A stretch of 58,100 bases of DNA from Chloroflexota bacterium (GCA_963170165.1 CAUJGQ010000034.1:1-58100); one strand, 5' to 3'; positions 13,771-22,940 are shown, counted from the first letter of the stretch. Notes: generated from the letters alone by a model not told the origin. A program made the numbers and translations.

Positions 13771-15537
13771 ATGCTTGAGGAGATCGTCTTCAAGATCGGC
13801 GGTGAGCAGGGACAAGGCCTCGACTCAACCGCAGACACCTTCGCCACGGTGATCAACCGGCTGGGCTACTGGGTGTACTACTACAAGACGTTCCAGTCCC
13901 GCATCAAGGGCGGTCACACCGATTTCACGATCCGTCTGGGGCGCGAGCGCGTGCTGGCTGCGGTACCGCGCGTCCATGTGCTGGCCGCAGTCGATCAGGA
14001 AAGCATCGACCTGCTCTCCGGCGAACTGGTGGAAAACGGCCTGCTGCTGGCCGATGCCCACTTCAAGCCGACCGCCCCGTCCGGCACCGACCTGATCGCC
14101 TTTGATATGACCGGCATCGCCCGCGAGCTGGGCAACCCCATCTACCGCGGCATGATCGCCATCGGCGCCTCCGCGGCGTTGCTCGGCATCCCGCTGGATG
14201 GCTTCAAGCAGTACGTCGCTGAGCGCTTCCGCCGTCGCAGTGAGGACATCGTCCAGGCTAACTGGTCGGCGCTGGAACGCGGCGCTGAGGAGGCAATGAA
14301 GCTGGCTGGCAGCCGCACCTTCCACATGGCGCCGCCGCCGGCCGAGGCAGGTGAGCGCATCCTCATCGCCGGCAACGAGGCCATGACGCTGGGCGCAATG
14401 GCGGCCGGCTGCCGCGCCGTATTCGCCTACCCCATCACTCCTGCCTCTGAGGTGCTGGAGACCGCGACCAAGTACTTCCCACGGATCGGCGGGCTCGCGG
14501 TGCAGATGGAAGACGAGCTATCGGCGCTGGCCGCCTGCGTCGGCGCGAACTTCGCCGGCGTGCGGGCGATGACCGCCACCTCCGGCCCGGGCATCTCCTT
14601 GATGCAGGAAAACCTGGGCTGGGCGGGCATCTGCGAGATCCCGGTAGTGGTCATAGACACGCAGCGCGGTGGTCCCAGTACCGGGATGCCGACAAAGGTG
14701 GAGCAGTCCGACCTGTTTGCCCTGACACTCGGCGGCCATGGTGAAGCGCCCCGCATCGTCCTCGCCCCCGGCACCATCGATCAGGCCTACGGCGACGCGG
14801 CGCTGGCCTTCAATCTGGCCGACAACTACCACTGTCCCGTGCTGATTGCTTCTGACCTGGGATTGGCGCACTGGAAGGCCTCGGTGCCGCCGTTCAAGGC
14901 AACGGACGTGCAGATTGACCGCGGCCCGCTGGCGAACACCGATGAACTGGTCAACCTTGGCCGCGACGTCTTCCAGCGCTACGCCCGTACCCCCAGCGGG
15001 GTTAGCCCGCGGTCGTTCCCCGGCCAACCACACGGTCAATACCTCGCCTCCGGCGCCGAGCACGGCCCCACCGGCAAGGTCACGGAGAATGCTGCCAACC
15101 GCCGGTACATGATGGACCGCCGCCTCAGCCGCCAGAGCGGCACGCTGATGCTGGGCGGCGAGCCGGTGGCGGGGGTGGAGTATCGCGGCGACGACAAGCC
15201 TGAGGTGCTGCTCATCTCCTACGGCTCCACCATCGGCGCCGTGTGGGAGGCCGCCACGCTCTTGCGGGCTGACGGCATGCGGGTTGGTGTGGCGCAGATC
15301 CGTGTCATTCAGCCGCTCCCCGTCCGCGATTTGCAGGCGCTGATTGACGGCGCCGGTCATACGTTTGTCATCGAACACAACGCGCTGGGCCAGCTCGCCT
15401 TCCTCATGCGCGGGCACGGCGTCCACGGCCGCGTCGGCTCGATCTTGAAATACGACGGTACCCTGTTCCTGGCTGATGAAGTCGCCGGCCGCATCAAGGA
15501 TGCCCTGCTGAGCGAAGGCGCCACGGCCGCCGGCTAG
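13771..15537 (+). CDS. korA: 2-oxoacid:ferredoxin oxidoreductase, fused gamma-alpha subunit
   Basis: 588 residues. Residues 1-185 are the gamma domain (VFKIGGEQGQGLDSTADTFA; FQSRIKGGHTDFTIRLG), and the rest is the alpha/pyrimidine-binding domain (GNEAMTLGAMAAGCRAVFAYPITPASEVLE; given by its start GNEAMTLGAMAAGCR, then TATSGPGISLMQE and QRGGPSTGMPTK). Together with the beta subunit it converts 2-oxoglutarate or a related 2-oxoacid plus CoA to acyl-CoA, CO2 and reduced ferredoxin. AGGGAGGGTAGGAAG precedes the ATG. The ferredoxin site itself is not in this subunit. Substrate preference (2-oxoglutarate versus branched chain) cannot be fixed from sequence alone. Confidence 0.93.
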   Translation: MLEEIVFKIGGEQGQGLDSTADTFATVINRLGYWVYYYKTFQSRIKGGHTDFTIRLGRERVLAAVPRVHVLAAVDQESIDLLSGELVENGLLLADAHFKPTAPSGTDLIAFDMTGIARELGNPIYRGMIAIGASAALLGIPLDGFKQYVAERFRRRSEDIVQANWSALERGAEEAMKLAGSRTFHMAPPPAEAGERILIAGNEAMTLGAMAAGCRAVFAYPITPASEVLETATKYFPRIGGLAVQMEDELSALAACVGANFAGVRAMTATSGPGISLMQENLGWAGICEIPVVVIDTQRGGPSTGMPTKVEQSDLFALTLGGHGEAPRIVLAPGTIDQAYGDAALAFNLADNYHCPVLIASDLGLAHWKASVPPFKATDVQIDRGPLANTDELVNLGRDVFQRYARTPSGVSPRSFPGQPHGQYLASGAEHGPTGKVTENAANRRYMMDRRLSRQSGTLMLGGEPVAGVEYRGDDKPEVLLISYGSTIGAVWEAATLLRADGMRVGVAQIRVIQPLPVRDLQALIDGAGHTFVIEHNALGQLAFLMRGHGVHGRVGSILKYDGTLFLADEVAGRIKDALLSEGATAAG

Positions 15538-15584
15538 CGCAAGACGCACATGACGGCGGGTACAACACCCGCAAGGGGAGAGCA

Positions 15585-16469
15585 ATGACGACCCAACAAC
15601 CGGCCTACAAAATCTCGGATTACCGAACCGACGAATCGTCGTGGTGGTGCCCGGGCTGCGGTGACTTCGGTGTACTGGCGGCACTACAGAAGGCGGTGAT
15701 GGAACTGGCGATCGCGCCAGAGAACGTCGCCATCGTGGCGGGGATCGGCTGCTCCGGCAAGATCGGCAACTACATCAACTCGTATAACATCCACACCACC
15801 CACGGCCGCACCATGCCGGTTGCGCTTGGAGTAAAGCTGGCCAACCGCGAACTGACCGTCATCGCGGCCGGCGGCGATGGTGACGGCTACGCTATCGGCA
15901 TGGGCCACTTCGTCCACGCCCTCCGCCGCAACCCCAACATCACCTACGTCGTGATGGACAACCAAATCTACGGCCTGACGAAGGGACAGGTCTCACCAAC
16001 GTCGATGGAGGGATTCGAGACGCGCAGCACGCCCGCGGGCTCGATTGAGCATCCCATCCGTCCGCTGCAAATGGCCATCGCCACCGGCGCAACGTTTGTC
16101 GCGCAGGGTTTCTCCTCCAAGCAGAAGCAACTGGTGGAGATCTTCAAGCAGGCGATCACGCATCGAGGCTTCTCCCTGGTCAACACCATCAGCCCGTGCG
16201 TGACCTTCAACAAGGTCAACACCTACGACTATTTCAAGACCGAGCTGACCGACCTGGAAACCATCGCCGGCTATGACCCCACCAACCGGACCATGGCGAT
16301 CGAGACGCTCATGGCGCACCATGAGCGCGTCACCGGGATCATCTATCGCAAGCCAGAGTCGGTGCCGTTTGAGGACCGGCTGCCCGGTTTCCGCGCCGAT
16401 GGTCTCGCCACCCGGCCGCTGGAGCTGAACGAGCGCGAGTTCGACCAGATCGTCATGAGCTATCGATAG
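15585..16469 (+). CDS. korB: 2-oxoacid:ferredoxin oxidoreductase beta subunit (TPP-binding)
   Basis: 294 residues. WWCPGCGDFGVLAAL near the start carries Cys ligands of the [4Fe-4S] cluster (CPGC; further Cys in GIGCSGK), and the thiamine diphosphate motif is GDGDGYAIGMGHFVHALRRN, ending in VVMDNQIYGLTKGQVSPTS. A third cluster Cys is in NTISPCVTFNK. It follows korA by 47 bases with GGGGAGAGCA before its ATG, so the two form an operon, possibly controlled by the divergent LysR protein. Electrons would pass to a ferredoxin encoded elsewhere. Confidence 0.95.
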   Translation: MTTQQPAYKISDYRTDESSWWCPGCGDFGVLAALQKAVMELAIAPENVAIVAGIGCSGKIGNYINSYNIHTTHGRTMPVALGVKLANRELTVIAAGGDGDGYAIGMGHFVHALRRNPNITYVVMDNQIYGLTKGQVSPTSMEGFETRSTPAGSIEHPIRPLQMAIATGATFVAQGFSSKQKQLVEIFKQAITHRGFSLVNTISPCVTFNKVNTYDYFKTELTDLETIAGYDPTNRTMAIETLMAHHERVTGIIYRKPESVPFEDRLPGFRADGLATRPLELNEREFDQIVMSYR

Positions 16470-16471
16470 GC

Positions 16472-16501
16472 TTCCAGACCGGCGCTGGGATTTGGTACAC
16501 T
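16472..16501 (+). promoter_or_regulatory. Possible promoter for the A-type Fe-S carrier gene
   Basis: TTCCAG (16472-16477), an 18-base spacer and TACACT (16496-16501). The -10 is good, the -35 poor. Confidence 0.35.
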
Positions 16502-16538
16502 GGTGGCTGTGTAAACCCACGAGGGGAAAGGACGCCCG

Positions 16539-16886
16539 ATGACGACCACGTCGGTGATCACCGTCTCTGATACCGCCGCTGAGAAGGCCAAGGCCGTTCT
16601 GGAGCAGCGCGGCAAGCCCGAGGGCGCCCTTCGCCTGTTCGTGGCGGGCGGCGGCTGCTCCGGTCCACGCTACGGCATGGCGCTGGCCGACAGCGCCGAG
16701 GCCGAGGACACCATTTTCACCCATGGCGGTGTCACGTTCCTGATTGACGCGGAATCCCTGCCGTACGTGCAGGGAGCCGAGATTGACTTCGTCGATGAGG
16801 AAGTCCGCTCCGGCTTCACCATTTTCAACCCGCTCCAGCAGCAGGGCGGCGGCGGTGGCTGCGGCGGCGGCTGCTCCTGCGGCTAA
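16539..16886 (+). CDS. A-type iron-sulfur carrier (HesB/IscA/ErpA family)
   Basis: 115 residues; AGGGGAAAGGACGCC precedes the ATG. The fold is recognisable from [36 protein letters not shown] with the first cluster Cys, and the segment [20 protein letters not shown], ending in the Cys-rich tail CGGGCSCG, a Gly-expanded version of the usual CGCG. It would carry [2Fe-2S]/[4Fe-4S] clusters to apo-enzymes. The location after korAB, a cluster-containing enzyme, is consistent. All cluster positions are Cys codons; none is TGA. A terminator hairpin follows. Confidence 0.9.
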   Translation: MTTTSVITVSDTAAEKAKAVLEQRGKPEGALRLFVAGGGCSGPRYGMALADSAEAEDTIFTHGGVTFLIDAESLPYVQGAEIDFVDEEVRSGFTIFNPLQQQGGGGGCGGGCSCG

Positions 16887-16908
16887 CCGCCACGCTCCGG
16901 CTTCATCC

Positions 16909-16936
16909 ACGGGCAGGCCAGCTGACGCCTGCCCGT
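16909..16936 (+). terminator. Intrinsic terminator after the Fe-S carrier gene
   Basis: ACGGGCAGGC and GCCTGCCCGT form a perfect 10-bp stem with an 8-base loop, followed by TTCGCATTTC. It lies 24 bases before the next start codon. Confidence 0.75.
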
Positions 16937-16959
16937 TTCGCATTTCATCGGAGGCGCGC

Positions 16960-18015
16960 ATGCCCGCCATCGCCGTGGACCTGTACTCGGACACACAGAC
17001 CCGCCCCACTGCCGCCATGCGCCGCGCCATCGCCGATGCCGAAGTCGGCGATGAGCAGCGCGGCGAAGATCCGACCGTAAACCGGCTGCAAGAGCGGGTC
17101 GCCGAGCTGCTGGGAAAGGAGGCGGCGCTCTTCTTGCCGTCAGGGACAATGTGCAACGAGATCGCGCTCAAGGTGCACACCCGCCCCGGTGACGAAGTAG
17201 TGGCCGACCGCACCGCCCACGTCATCAACTATGAGGCCGGGGCGCCCGGGTTGATCTCGGGTGTGATGTTCTCGGCGGTGGACGGCGAGCGTGGGGTGTT
17301 TACCGCGGAACATGCGGCGGCGGCCATCCGGGCAGGCAGTCGTTACGACCCGCCAACCCGGCTGTTGTGGGTTGAGAACACCAGCAACCTGGGTGGGGGC
17401 ACCGTGTGGCCGCTTGAGATCGTAACGCAGGTCTGCGCGGTGGCGCGGGGGCGCGGTATCGCCACCCATCTGGACGGCGCACGGCTGCTTAACGCGGTGG
17501 TGGCCTCCGGCGTCAGCGCCGCCGCCTTCGCCGCGCCGTTCGACTCAGCCTGGATCGACTTCACGAAAGGGCTGGGCGCGCCGGTGGGCGCCTGCCTGGC
17601 AGGATCGCGGGCCTTCATCGAGGAGGCATGGCGCTACAAGCAGGCGCTAGGAGGGGCGATGCGCCAGGCCGGGATCATCGCTGCCGCCGGCCTGTACGCG
17701 CTGGACTACCACGTGCAGCGGCTGGCCGATGACCACGTCAATGCCCGCCGCCTGGCTGAGGGGCTGGCAGTGCTGCCCGGCATCGATATCGACCCAGCCA
17801 CCATCGAGACCAACCTCGTCTTCTTTGATGTGGCGCAGACCGGCATGGACGCCCAACAGTGGGTGGCGCGGCTGGGCGAGCACGGCGTACGGATGGGCGC
17901 CATGGGTCCGGCGCGCGTTCGGGCGGTGACGCACCTAGACGTGGACGCTGCCGGTATCGAGCAGGCGCTGGCCGCCGCCCGCGCCGTCCTGGCGCCTGCG
18001 CCCACGGGGGGCTAA
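16960..18015 (+). CDS. Low-specificity threonine aldolase (beta-eliminating lyase family)
   Basis: 351 residues. This PLP fold-type I enzyme splits threonine/allo-threonine to glycine and acetaldehyde. The start [17 protein letters not shown] follows CGGAGGCGCGC and matches family N-termini ('idl.SDt.T.Pt'). Visible motifs are [51 protein letters not shown] with the pyridoxal Asp, and [12 protein letters not shown] with the Schiff-base Lys. The length is normal. The gene is separated from the carrier gene by a terminator, so it probably has its own promoter or relies on readthrough. The longer open frame to the left overlaps the previous gene and was not used. Confidence 0.93.
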   Translation: MPAIAVDLYSDTQTRPTAAMRRAIADAEVGDEQRGEDPTVNRLQERVAELLGKEAALFLPSGTMCNEIALKVHTRPGDEVVADRTAHVINYEAGAPGLISGVMFSAVDGERGVFTAEHAAAAIRAGSRYDPPTRLLWVENTSNLGGGTVWPLEIVTQVCAVARGRGIATHLDGARLLNAVVASGVSAAAFAAPFDSAWIDFTKGLGAPVGACLAGSRAFIEEAWRYKQALGGAMRQAGIIAAAGLYALDYHVQRLADDHVNARRLAEGLAVLPGIDIDPATIETNLVFFDVAQTGMDAQQWVARLGEHGVRMGAMGPARVRAVTHLDVDAAGIEQALAAARAVLAPAPTGG

Positions 18016-18129
18016 GCCCGGAGCACCCACCGTCTCAGCGGCAACACCTGGCGGTCCCCTGTCGGACTTTGCCCTACACGCTTGGTCCTTTCTCCCTACA
18101 GACCGGAATCTGAGGGACCCCTACGGTAA

Positions 18130-18147
18130 TTGTGCAATCGGGCACAA
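18130..18147. promoter_or_regulatory. Inverted repeat just upstream of the multicopper oxidase gene
   Basis: TTGTGC-AATCGG-GCACAA is a perfect 6-bp inverted repeat 20 bases before the start codon and next to the ribosome site. It could be an operator for a regulator of copper or nitrogen-oxide response; the factor is unknown. Confidence 0.4.
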
Positions 18148-18167
18148 ACTCGGAGGTAAGGACCACC

Positions 18168-19295
18168 ATGGGATTCAACACATCCCGCCGCTCGTTCCTC
18201 GCCAAGCTGGGTATTGGCGTTGGCAGCATCGGTGCAGTGGCGGTGGCCTGCGGCAAGAGCGGCGACTCCTACAATGACCGCGCCGCCGACTATCAGAAGT
18301 TCAAGGATGAGCGCGCTGCGGCCGTAAGCGCCAATGGCAGCGCTGGCACCGGTAGCAGCGGTGGGCACGGTACAGCCCCGGTGGTCCAGGCCCAGGGTCA
18401 CCTGGACTGGCGCGAGATGGACCGCATGCACAAGAAGGGCGTCGAGGACTTCGTCGCCAACGCCAGCAAGCCGTCGGGCAAGTACGGGGGCCAGCCACTC
18501 GACTTCAAGATGGAAGGTGACGTTAAGGTGTTCAACCTGAACGCCGTCGCCACCAAATGGGAGGTTCGCCCCGGAGAGACAAAGGACGTCTTTGCCTACA
18601 ACGGTGTCCTGCCCGGGCCGGAGATCCGCGTCACCGAGGGCGAGAAGGTCCGCATCGTCTTCAAGAACGAGCTGCCGGAAAGCACTGCGATTCACTGGCA
18701 CGGTCAGAAGGTGCCAAACAATCAAGACGGCGTGCCGTTCGTGACGCAGCCGGTGATTGAGCCCGGCGCCACCTATACCTACGAGTTCGTCGCCAACCCG
18801 TCCGGCTCACACATGTACCACTCGCACCACAACGCCATGGAGCAGGTGGGCAAGGGTCTGCTCGGCGCCTTTATCGTTGATCCGAAGGATAAGAGCAAGC
18901 ATCCCAAGTACGACAAAGAGTACACCATGGTGCTGAACGACACGCTGCTGGGCTTCACGCTCAACGGGAAGTCGTTCCCGGCTACGCTACCGCTGACTGC
19001 CAAGCTCGGTGAGAAGGTGCTCGTTCGCTACATGAACGAGGGGCTGATGAACCACCCTATGCACCTGCACGGTATGCCGTTCCAGGTCGTCGCCAAAGAC
19101 GGCTGGCTGTTGCCACAACCGTACATGGCCGATACGCTCGACGTCGCTCCCGGTGACCGCTTCGACGTGATCATCGACTGCGACGCGCCCGGCTTGTGGG
19201 CATTCCACTGCCACACCCTGTCCCATGCCGAGTCGCCGCAAGGCATGTTTGGCCTGGTCACCGTCTTGATTGTCGAAGACCCCAACAAGGCGTAG
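18168..19295 (+). CDS. Tat-exported multicopper oxidase (two-cupredoxin type, lipoprotein-like signal)
   Basis: 375 residues; GGAGGTAAGGACCACC precedes the ATG at 18168. The signal is Tat type (SRRSFLAKLG) and ends AVAVAC-G, so the mature protein may be lipid-anchored at C28. Residues 30-110 are a Ser/Gly/Ala-rich linker. All four copper motifs are present: HWHG, HMYHSHH, HPMHLHG and HCHTLSHAESPQGM, supplying a type 1 site (final Cys with Met ligand) and the trinuclear site. The size fits two-domain multicopper oxidases and not three-domain CueO. Nitrite reductase NirK lacks this motif set. It precedes NnrS and a hemerythrin-type gene; its substrate (Cu(I), phenols or other) is not known. Confidence 0.88.
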   Translation: MGFNTSRRSFLAKLGIGVGSIGAVAVACGKSGDSYNDRAADYQKFKDERAAAVSANGSAGTGSSGGHGTAPVVQAQGHLDWREMDRMHKKGVEDFVANASKPSGKYGGQPLDFKMEGDVKVFNLNAVATKWEVRPGETKDVFAYNGVLPGPEIRVTEGEKVRIVFKNELPESTAIHWHGQKVPNNQDGVPFVTQPVIEPGATYTYEFVANPSGSHMYHSHHNAMEQVGKGLLGAFIVDPKDKSKHPKYDKEYTMVLNDTLLGFTLNGKSFPATLPLTAKLGEKVLVRYMNEGLMNHPMHLHGMPFQVVAKDGWLLPQPYMADTLDVAPGDRFDVIIDCDAPGLWAFHCHTLSHAESPQGMFGLVTVLIVEDPNKA

Positions 19296-19330
19296 GCTCC
19301 GAGTCTCATCACCGTGCCTGCGTTCCAGAC

Positions 19331-19377
19331 CCGCCACCGCTCCCGCGCACCCCGCCGGGAGCGGTGGCGGCATTTTC
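19331..19377 (+). terminator. Strong intrinsic terminator after the multicopper oxidase
   Basis: CCGCCACCGCTCCC (19331-19344) pairs perfectly with GGGAGCGGTGGCGG (19357-19370) over 14 bp and is followed by CATTTTC. Confidence 0.88.
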
Positions 19378-19435
19378 GGCCACGATCGGCGGGCGCTGCC
19401 GCAGCGAACTGTCAGGGTTTGCCCCGCGCCATGGA

Positions 19436-19452
19436 ATATCGCGCCGCGATAT
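19436..19452. promoter_or_regulatory. Perfect 17-bp palindrome upstream of nnrS
   Basis: ATATCGCG-C-CGCGATAT lies 37 bases before the NnrS start codon, after the previous terminator. The position and symmetry suggest an operator for the nnrS-hemerythrin transcription unit. It does not match FNR/NNR (TTGAT-N4-ATCAA) boxes; the factor is unknown. Confidence 0.5.
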
Positions 19453-19489
19453 GTTGAAATGAAGCAGGGTCGCCTGCGGGGAGAACACG

Positions 19490-20827
19490 ATGGCAACGAT
19501 CACCGGCCCGGCCGTCCCGATGCGCCCGCCTGTCGCGCGTGACGATCGCAGCTTCCCGTGGTATGTCGGGGCAGCGCTCGGCATCGCCGTGTTGGGCGGG
19601 TTCGTGCTGGCGCTGCTGCTGCCGCTGGCGGCCGTCCTGCAGTGGGACTGGGGAGTGCGCTGGCGGGCTCTGGCCCAGGCGCACGGCCACCTGCAAATCG
19701 GCGGCTGGCTGGGCCTGTTCATCGCGGGCATGGCGCTACGTTTGGCGCCCCGCTTTGCCGGGCGGCCGCTGGCACTCGCCCGGCTGACACCGCTGGCGCT
19801 GGCGCTGCTGATCGCCGGGTTACTCGGAAGGGCGGTGGCACAACCGCTGCTCGATGTGCCCGGGATGCGCGCGCTGCTCCTGGCCGGCGCCGTCGCTGAA
19901 CTGGCGGGGTGTGGCATCGTCACGCTGGCGCTCCTACGGACGCTGGCTCCGGCGGTGCGGACGCTGACCCCGGCGCCGCTGCTGATGCTGGGCGCCACCG
20001 GCCTGGTCGCGCAGGCGCTACTGGCGGCGGTGTGGCTGCCGGCCATCCACGCAGACTATCCGGCGCTTCCCAGCGACCGCAACGGCGCGCTGCTGACGGT
20101 GCAGTTCTTCGGGTTTGTGCTGCCGTTCGTCTTGGGCGTGTCGTTCCGAGCGCTGCCGACGTTCTTCAAGCACACGGCGCCGTCGCCCCGGCGTGCGGCG
20201 CTGATCGCCGCCGCGCTGGGACTTGGCGCCGGTCTGACGGCAGCCGGCTCCCTGCTCACCCCCGGATCGGGCGCCGCGCGTACCGGCGGAGCCGGGATGC
20301 TGCTGATCGCCGTCGCCGTTGTGACGGCGATCGCGCACACCGGTGTCTGGAAGCACGCGGAGCGGCTGCGGCCATCCGCGCGCGGCGCAGCGCTGCTGAT
20401 TCGCACCGGTTACGTATGGCTATCGGTGGCGGCGCTGTGGCTGCTCTGGGACGGGGCGGGCGCCCTGGTCAGTGGTGACCCCGTGCCGGCGGCCCATGCC
20501 GACGGTATCCGGCACGTGCTGGCCCTGGGTGTGTTCACGATGCTGGTGTTCGGTATGGGACAGCTGATGCTGCCATGGCTGGCCATGCGCCGGCAGCGGC
20601 CCGGAGGCTACCGCGGTGAGACGTGGACCCTATGGGCGCTGCTGTCCTCCGCCACTGTGCTGCGCGTGACCGGCTCGCTGCTCGAGGCGCGGGGCGCCGG
20701 CACCGATCGCTACTGGTGGGTAGCAGCAGCGGGCACGCTCGGCCTGGCCGCCATCGCCTTCTTCGCCTTCACGCTATTGCACGCCCGCCGCGCACCCAAA
20801 CCAGAGATACCGGTAATCGTGCGATGA
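19490..20827 (+). CDS. nnrS: NnrS family membrane protein
   Basis: 445 residues, strongly hydrophobic with about 12 predicted TM helices. The family mark is the His-rich first helix pair: AQAHGHLQIGGWLGLFIAGMALRLAPRF (start AHGHLQIGGWLGLF). Later His residues (IRHVLALGVFTMLVFGM) are also family-like. NnrS proteins are heme- and copper-containing and protect against nitrosative stress, often beside denitrification or NO-responsive genes. Start: ATG at 19490 after GGGGAGAACACG. Its TGA overlaps the ATG of the hemerythrin-cupin gene (ATGA), so the two are translationally coupled. Confidence 0.82.
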   Translation: MATITGPAVPMRPPVARDDRSFPWYVGAALGIAVLGGFVLALLLPLAAVLQWDWGVRWRALAQAHGHLQIGGWLGLFIAGMALRLAPRFAGRPLALARLTPLALALLIAGLLGRAVAQPLLDVPGMRALLLAGAVAELAGCGIVTLALLRTLAPAVRTLTPAPLLMLGATGLVAQALLAAVWLPAIHADYPALPSDRNGALLTVQFFGFVLPFVLGVSFRALPTFFKHTAPSPRRAALIAAALGLGAGLTAAGSLLTPGSGAARTGGAGMLLIAVAVVTAIAHTGVWKHAERLRPSARGAALLIRTGYVWLSVAALWLLWDGAGALVSGDPVPAAHADGIRHVLALGVFTMLVFGMGQLMLPWLAMRRQRPGGYRGETWTLWALLSSATVLRVTGSLLEARGAGTDRYWWVAAAGTLGLAAIAFFAFTLLHARRAPKPEIPVIVR

Positions 20828-21750
20828 TGGCACCTCCCGACCCGATTGCCGTTCTGCTGGAAGAGCACCGAGAGGCATACGTGCTGTTCGATGCGCTCAC
20901 CGCGGCGCTGGACGCGCTCGACCGCGATGGTCCCCAGGGGCTCACTGCCGCGCTGGTTGAATTGGAGCGGACTCTCGCATTCCTGCATACCGGCCTGGAA
21001 ACGCACATTCGCAAAGAAGAACAACCACTATTCGTTCCCCTGCGAGCAGCACTGCCGGCGGATGATCGGCTGATCGAGGAGATGCTGGCCGAGCACGACC
21101 AGGCGCGGATGAAGCGCGATGACCTGCGTGACTTACTCGATGATCTGCTCAGCGGTCACGACGACGTGCGGGCCGAGCGGGGTGAACTAGCACTGGCGCT
21201 GGCGGGGGCGGAGCGCTCACCAGAGGGCCTGGCTGCGGTAAAGCGCTCCGCCCGCACGGTGCTGCGTACGCTGCACGTCCACTTTCAGAACGAAGAAGAG
21301 ATCGTGTTTCCGCTCGCCAACGAGCTGCTGTCAGCGGAGCAGATGGCGGAAGCGGGACGGGCCATGGTACAGATTGACCTCGAGGAGGAAGCGACCATGC
21401 ACCCAGCCACCGATCAGGCGCCTCTCATTCTGAACATTCCGGCCGAGCTAACGAAGCTGCGCGCCACCGCCGCGCTCGAGCGCGACGGCCGGACCGCAAC
21501 TACCCTGCTGAAGGATGGCCCGCTGCGGATTCTGTTGGTGGCGCTGCGCAAGGGCGGCCGGCTGCTCGAGCACCCCACGCCGGGCCGGGTCGGCATCCAG
21601 GTGTTCGAGGGCGATGTGACGCTGCGTGCCGGCGACGCAGAGCACCGGCTCACCAGTGGCGACGAGATTTTGCTGACGCACGGGCAGAGGCACACGGTCG
21701 ATGCGCACGCAGACAGTGCCCTCTTGCTGCACTTCGTCCTGCCATCATAG
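20824..21750 (+). CDS. Hemerythrin-like domain fused to a cupin domain
   Basis: 308 residues. Residues 10-190 show a hemerythrin HHE-type pattern with metal-ligand His/Glu in LLEEHREAYVLF, FLHTGLETHIRKEEQPLF, EEMLAEHDQARM and LHVHFQNEEEIVFPL, similar to YtfE/RIC di-iron proteins that repair nitrosatively damaged Fe-S clusters. From about residue 200 a short cupin follows (VGIQVFEGDVTLRAG, HRLTSGDEILLTHGQRHTV). An internal ATG at 21396 marks the junction, so an ancestral two-gene arrangement is possible. It overlaps nnrS by four bases. The joint location with NnrS supports a nitrosative-stress role, which is inference. Confidence 0.78.
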   Translation: MMAPPDPIAVLLEEHREAYVLFDALTAALDALDRDGPQGLTAALVELERTLAFLHTGLETHIRKEEQPLFVPLRAALPADDRLIEEMLAEHDQARMKRDDLRDLLDDLLSGHDDVRAERGELALALAGAERSPEGLAAVKRSARTVLRTLHVHFQNEEEIVFPLANELLSAEQMAEAGRAMVQIDLEEEATMHPATDQAPLILNIPAELTKLRATAALERDGRTATTLLKDGPLRILLVALRKGGRLLEHPTPGRVGIQVFEGDVTLRAGDAEHRLTSGDEILLTHGQRHTVDAHADSALLLHFVLPS

Positions 21751-21836
21751 CTGGGCGCCGGCGGTGGCGCGGTGCGAACGCGCCTTACCAGCGGTGGCCG
21801 CTGTACCGCTTCGCCACCCTTGCACAGCCGGGCAAC

Positions 21837-22940
21837 CTAGGATGCCTGGCGCGCCGCCATCATCGCCTGGGCCGCCAGCTGCGGCGCCGGCAGGCTGGCC
21901 AGGGTGACCGTGTGCTCATACAGCGGCTTGGCCGCAGCGTTGCGTTGCTCCTCGTACCATGCCAGCGCTTCCATCAGGTCGCGCTTCCCGCCCAACCCTT
22001 CCGTCAACGCGGTGGCCAGGAAGTCCACGTCACGCCAGGCATCGGACATGCCCGTGCCGGTGATCGGGTCCTTCAGATAGCCGGCGTCGCCAACCAGCGC
22101 CCAGCCGGGACCGAACGGCTTGCGGAACACGTTCTCGATTTCGGCCTCGCCGTCGAATCGCTCCACCCGCTGGGCGGCCCGTACCCGCTGCCCGAGTTCC
22201 GGCGAAATGCTGTCCATCGCCAGCAGGAAGTTGCCCTCGATGTCTTTGCGGAACTCCTCGAAACCGTCGTGCCGGAACTCCAGGCCGGCACAGGTGAGGC
22301 CGTCATTGGTGGGAAATAGCAGTGCAACCTGACCTTCACGGACATAGATCTCTGCCGTGTCGCCCAGCGGCAGGTCACGATAGTACGAGTAGTAGCCACT
22401 CGTGAAGGACGGCCGGACATCGTACACATCCGGTTTGACCGTGCGCGCAACGAACGAGCGCCGGCCGTCGGCGCCGATGACGATGCGCGACCGCTCCTCG
22501 ACCACGCCTCCAGAACGATCACGGCCGCGGATGCCGGTGACCGCGCCGTCTTCGACGATCAGCCCCTGTACGGAGAAGCCTTCGCGCAGCTCGGCGCCCG
22601 CGGCAACCGCAGCCTGCGCGAGGATGTGATCGAGTACCGTCCGGCGTGGACACAGCGCCTCACTCACCTCACCGCCAGGAACAACGGGCACCGTCATCCG
22701 GGTAAAGCCGAAGTCCACGGCGGTGTTGCGGATGGGCGGGCAGCCGCTGGCAAGGACCTGATCAAGCACGCCCCAGCGGCGAAGGTAAGCCAGCCCCCAC
22801 GGATGCAGGTAGTGCGTGGACATGATGTCGCTGGGAAAGGTGGAGCGGTCTACGAGCAATACGCTGAAGCCCTGGCGGGCCAGCAACATCCCCAAAGGGG
22901 CGCCTGCACAACGGGCGCCCACTACAGTCACGTCGTACAT
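21837..22940 (-). CDS. FAD-dependent oxidoreductase (PHBH / geranylgeranyl-reductase-type fold)
   Basis: 367 residues; GGGGAGAGCATCGCC precedes the ATG. The N-terminal FAD motif is a variant, VVGARCAGAPLGMLLARQG, and the second FAD motif is GDAGYLKDPITGTGMSDAW. A segment VLLVDRSTFPSDIMSTHYLH follows the first strand. It belongs to the group of monooxygenase-like flavoproteins related to p-hydroxybenzoate hydroxylase and geranylgeranyl reductase; the substrate is not readable. It is divergent from the NuoI-like gene, sharing a 231-base gap. No cofactor-linkage His or Cys is evident. Confidence 0.8.
   Translation of the reverse strand: MYDVTVVGARCAGAPLGMLLARQGFSVLLVDRSTFPSDIMSTHYLHPWGLAYLRRWGVLDQVLASGCPPIRNTAVDFGFTRMTVPVVPGGEVSEALCPRRTVLDHILAQAAVAAGAELREGFSVQGLIVEDGAVTGIRGRDRSGGVVEERSRIVIGADGRRSFVARTVKPDVYDVRPSFTSGYYSYYRDLPLGDTAEIYVREGQVALLFPTNDGLTCAGLEFRHDGFEEFRKDIEGNFLLAMDSISPELGQRVRAAQRVERFDGEAEIENVFRKPFGPGWALVGDAGYLKDPITGTGMSDAWRDVDFLATALTEGLGGKRDLMEALAWYEEQRNAAAKPLYEHTVTLASLPAPQLAAQAMMAARQAS

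Noticed and set aside
14518-15684. 388-codon minus-strand frame across korA
   Set aside because: Antisense shadow of korA, no recognisable domains.
18168-19295. Copper nitrite reductase (NirK)
   Set aside because: The four His-rich motifs match multicopper oxidases. NirK lacks the HWHG/HSHH type I-III set seen here.
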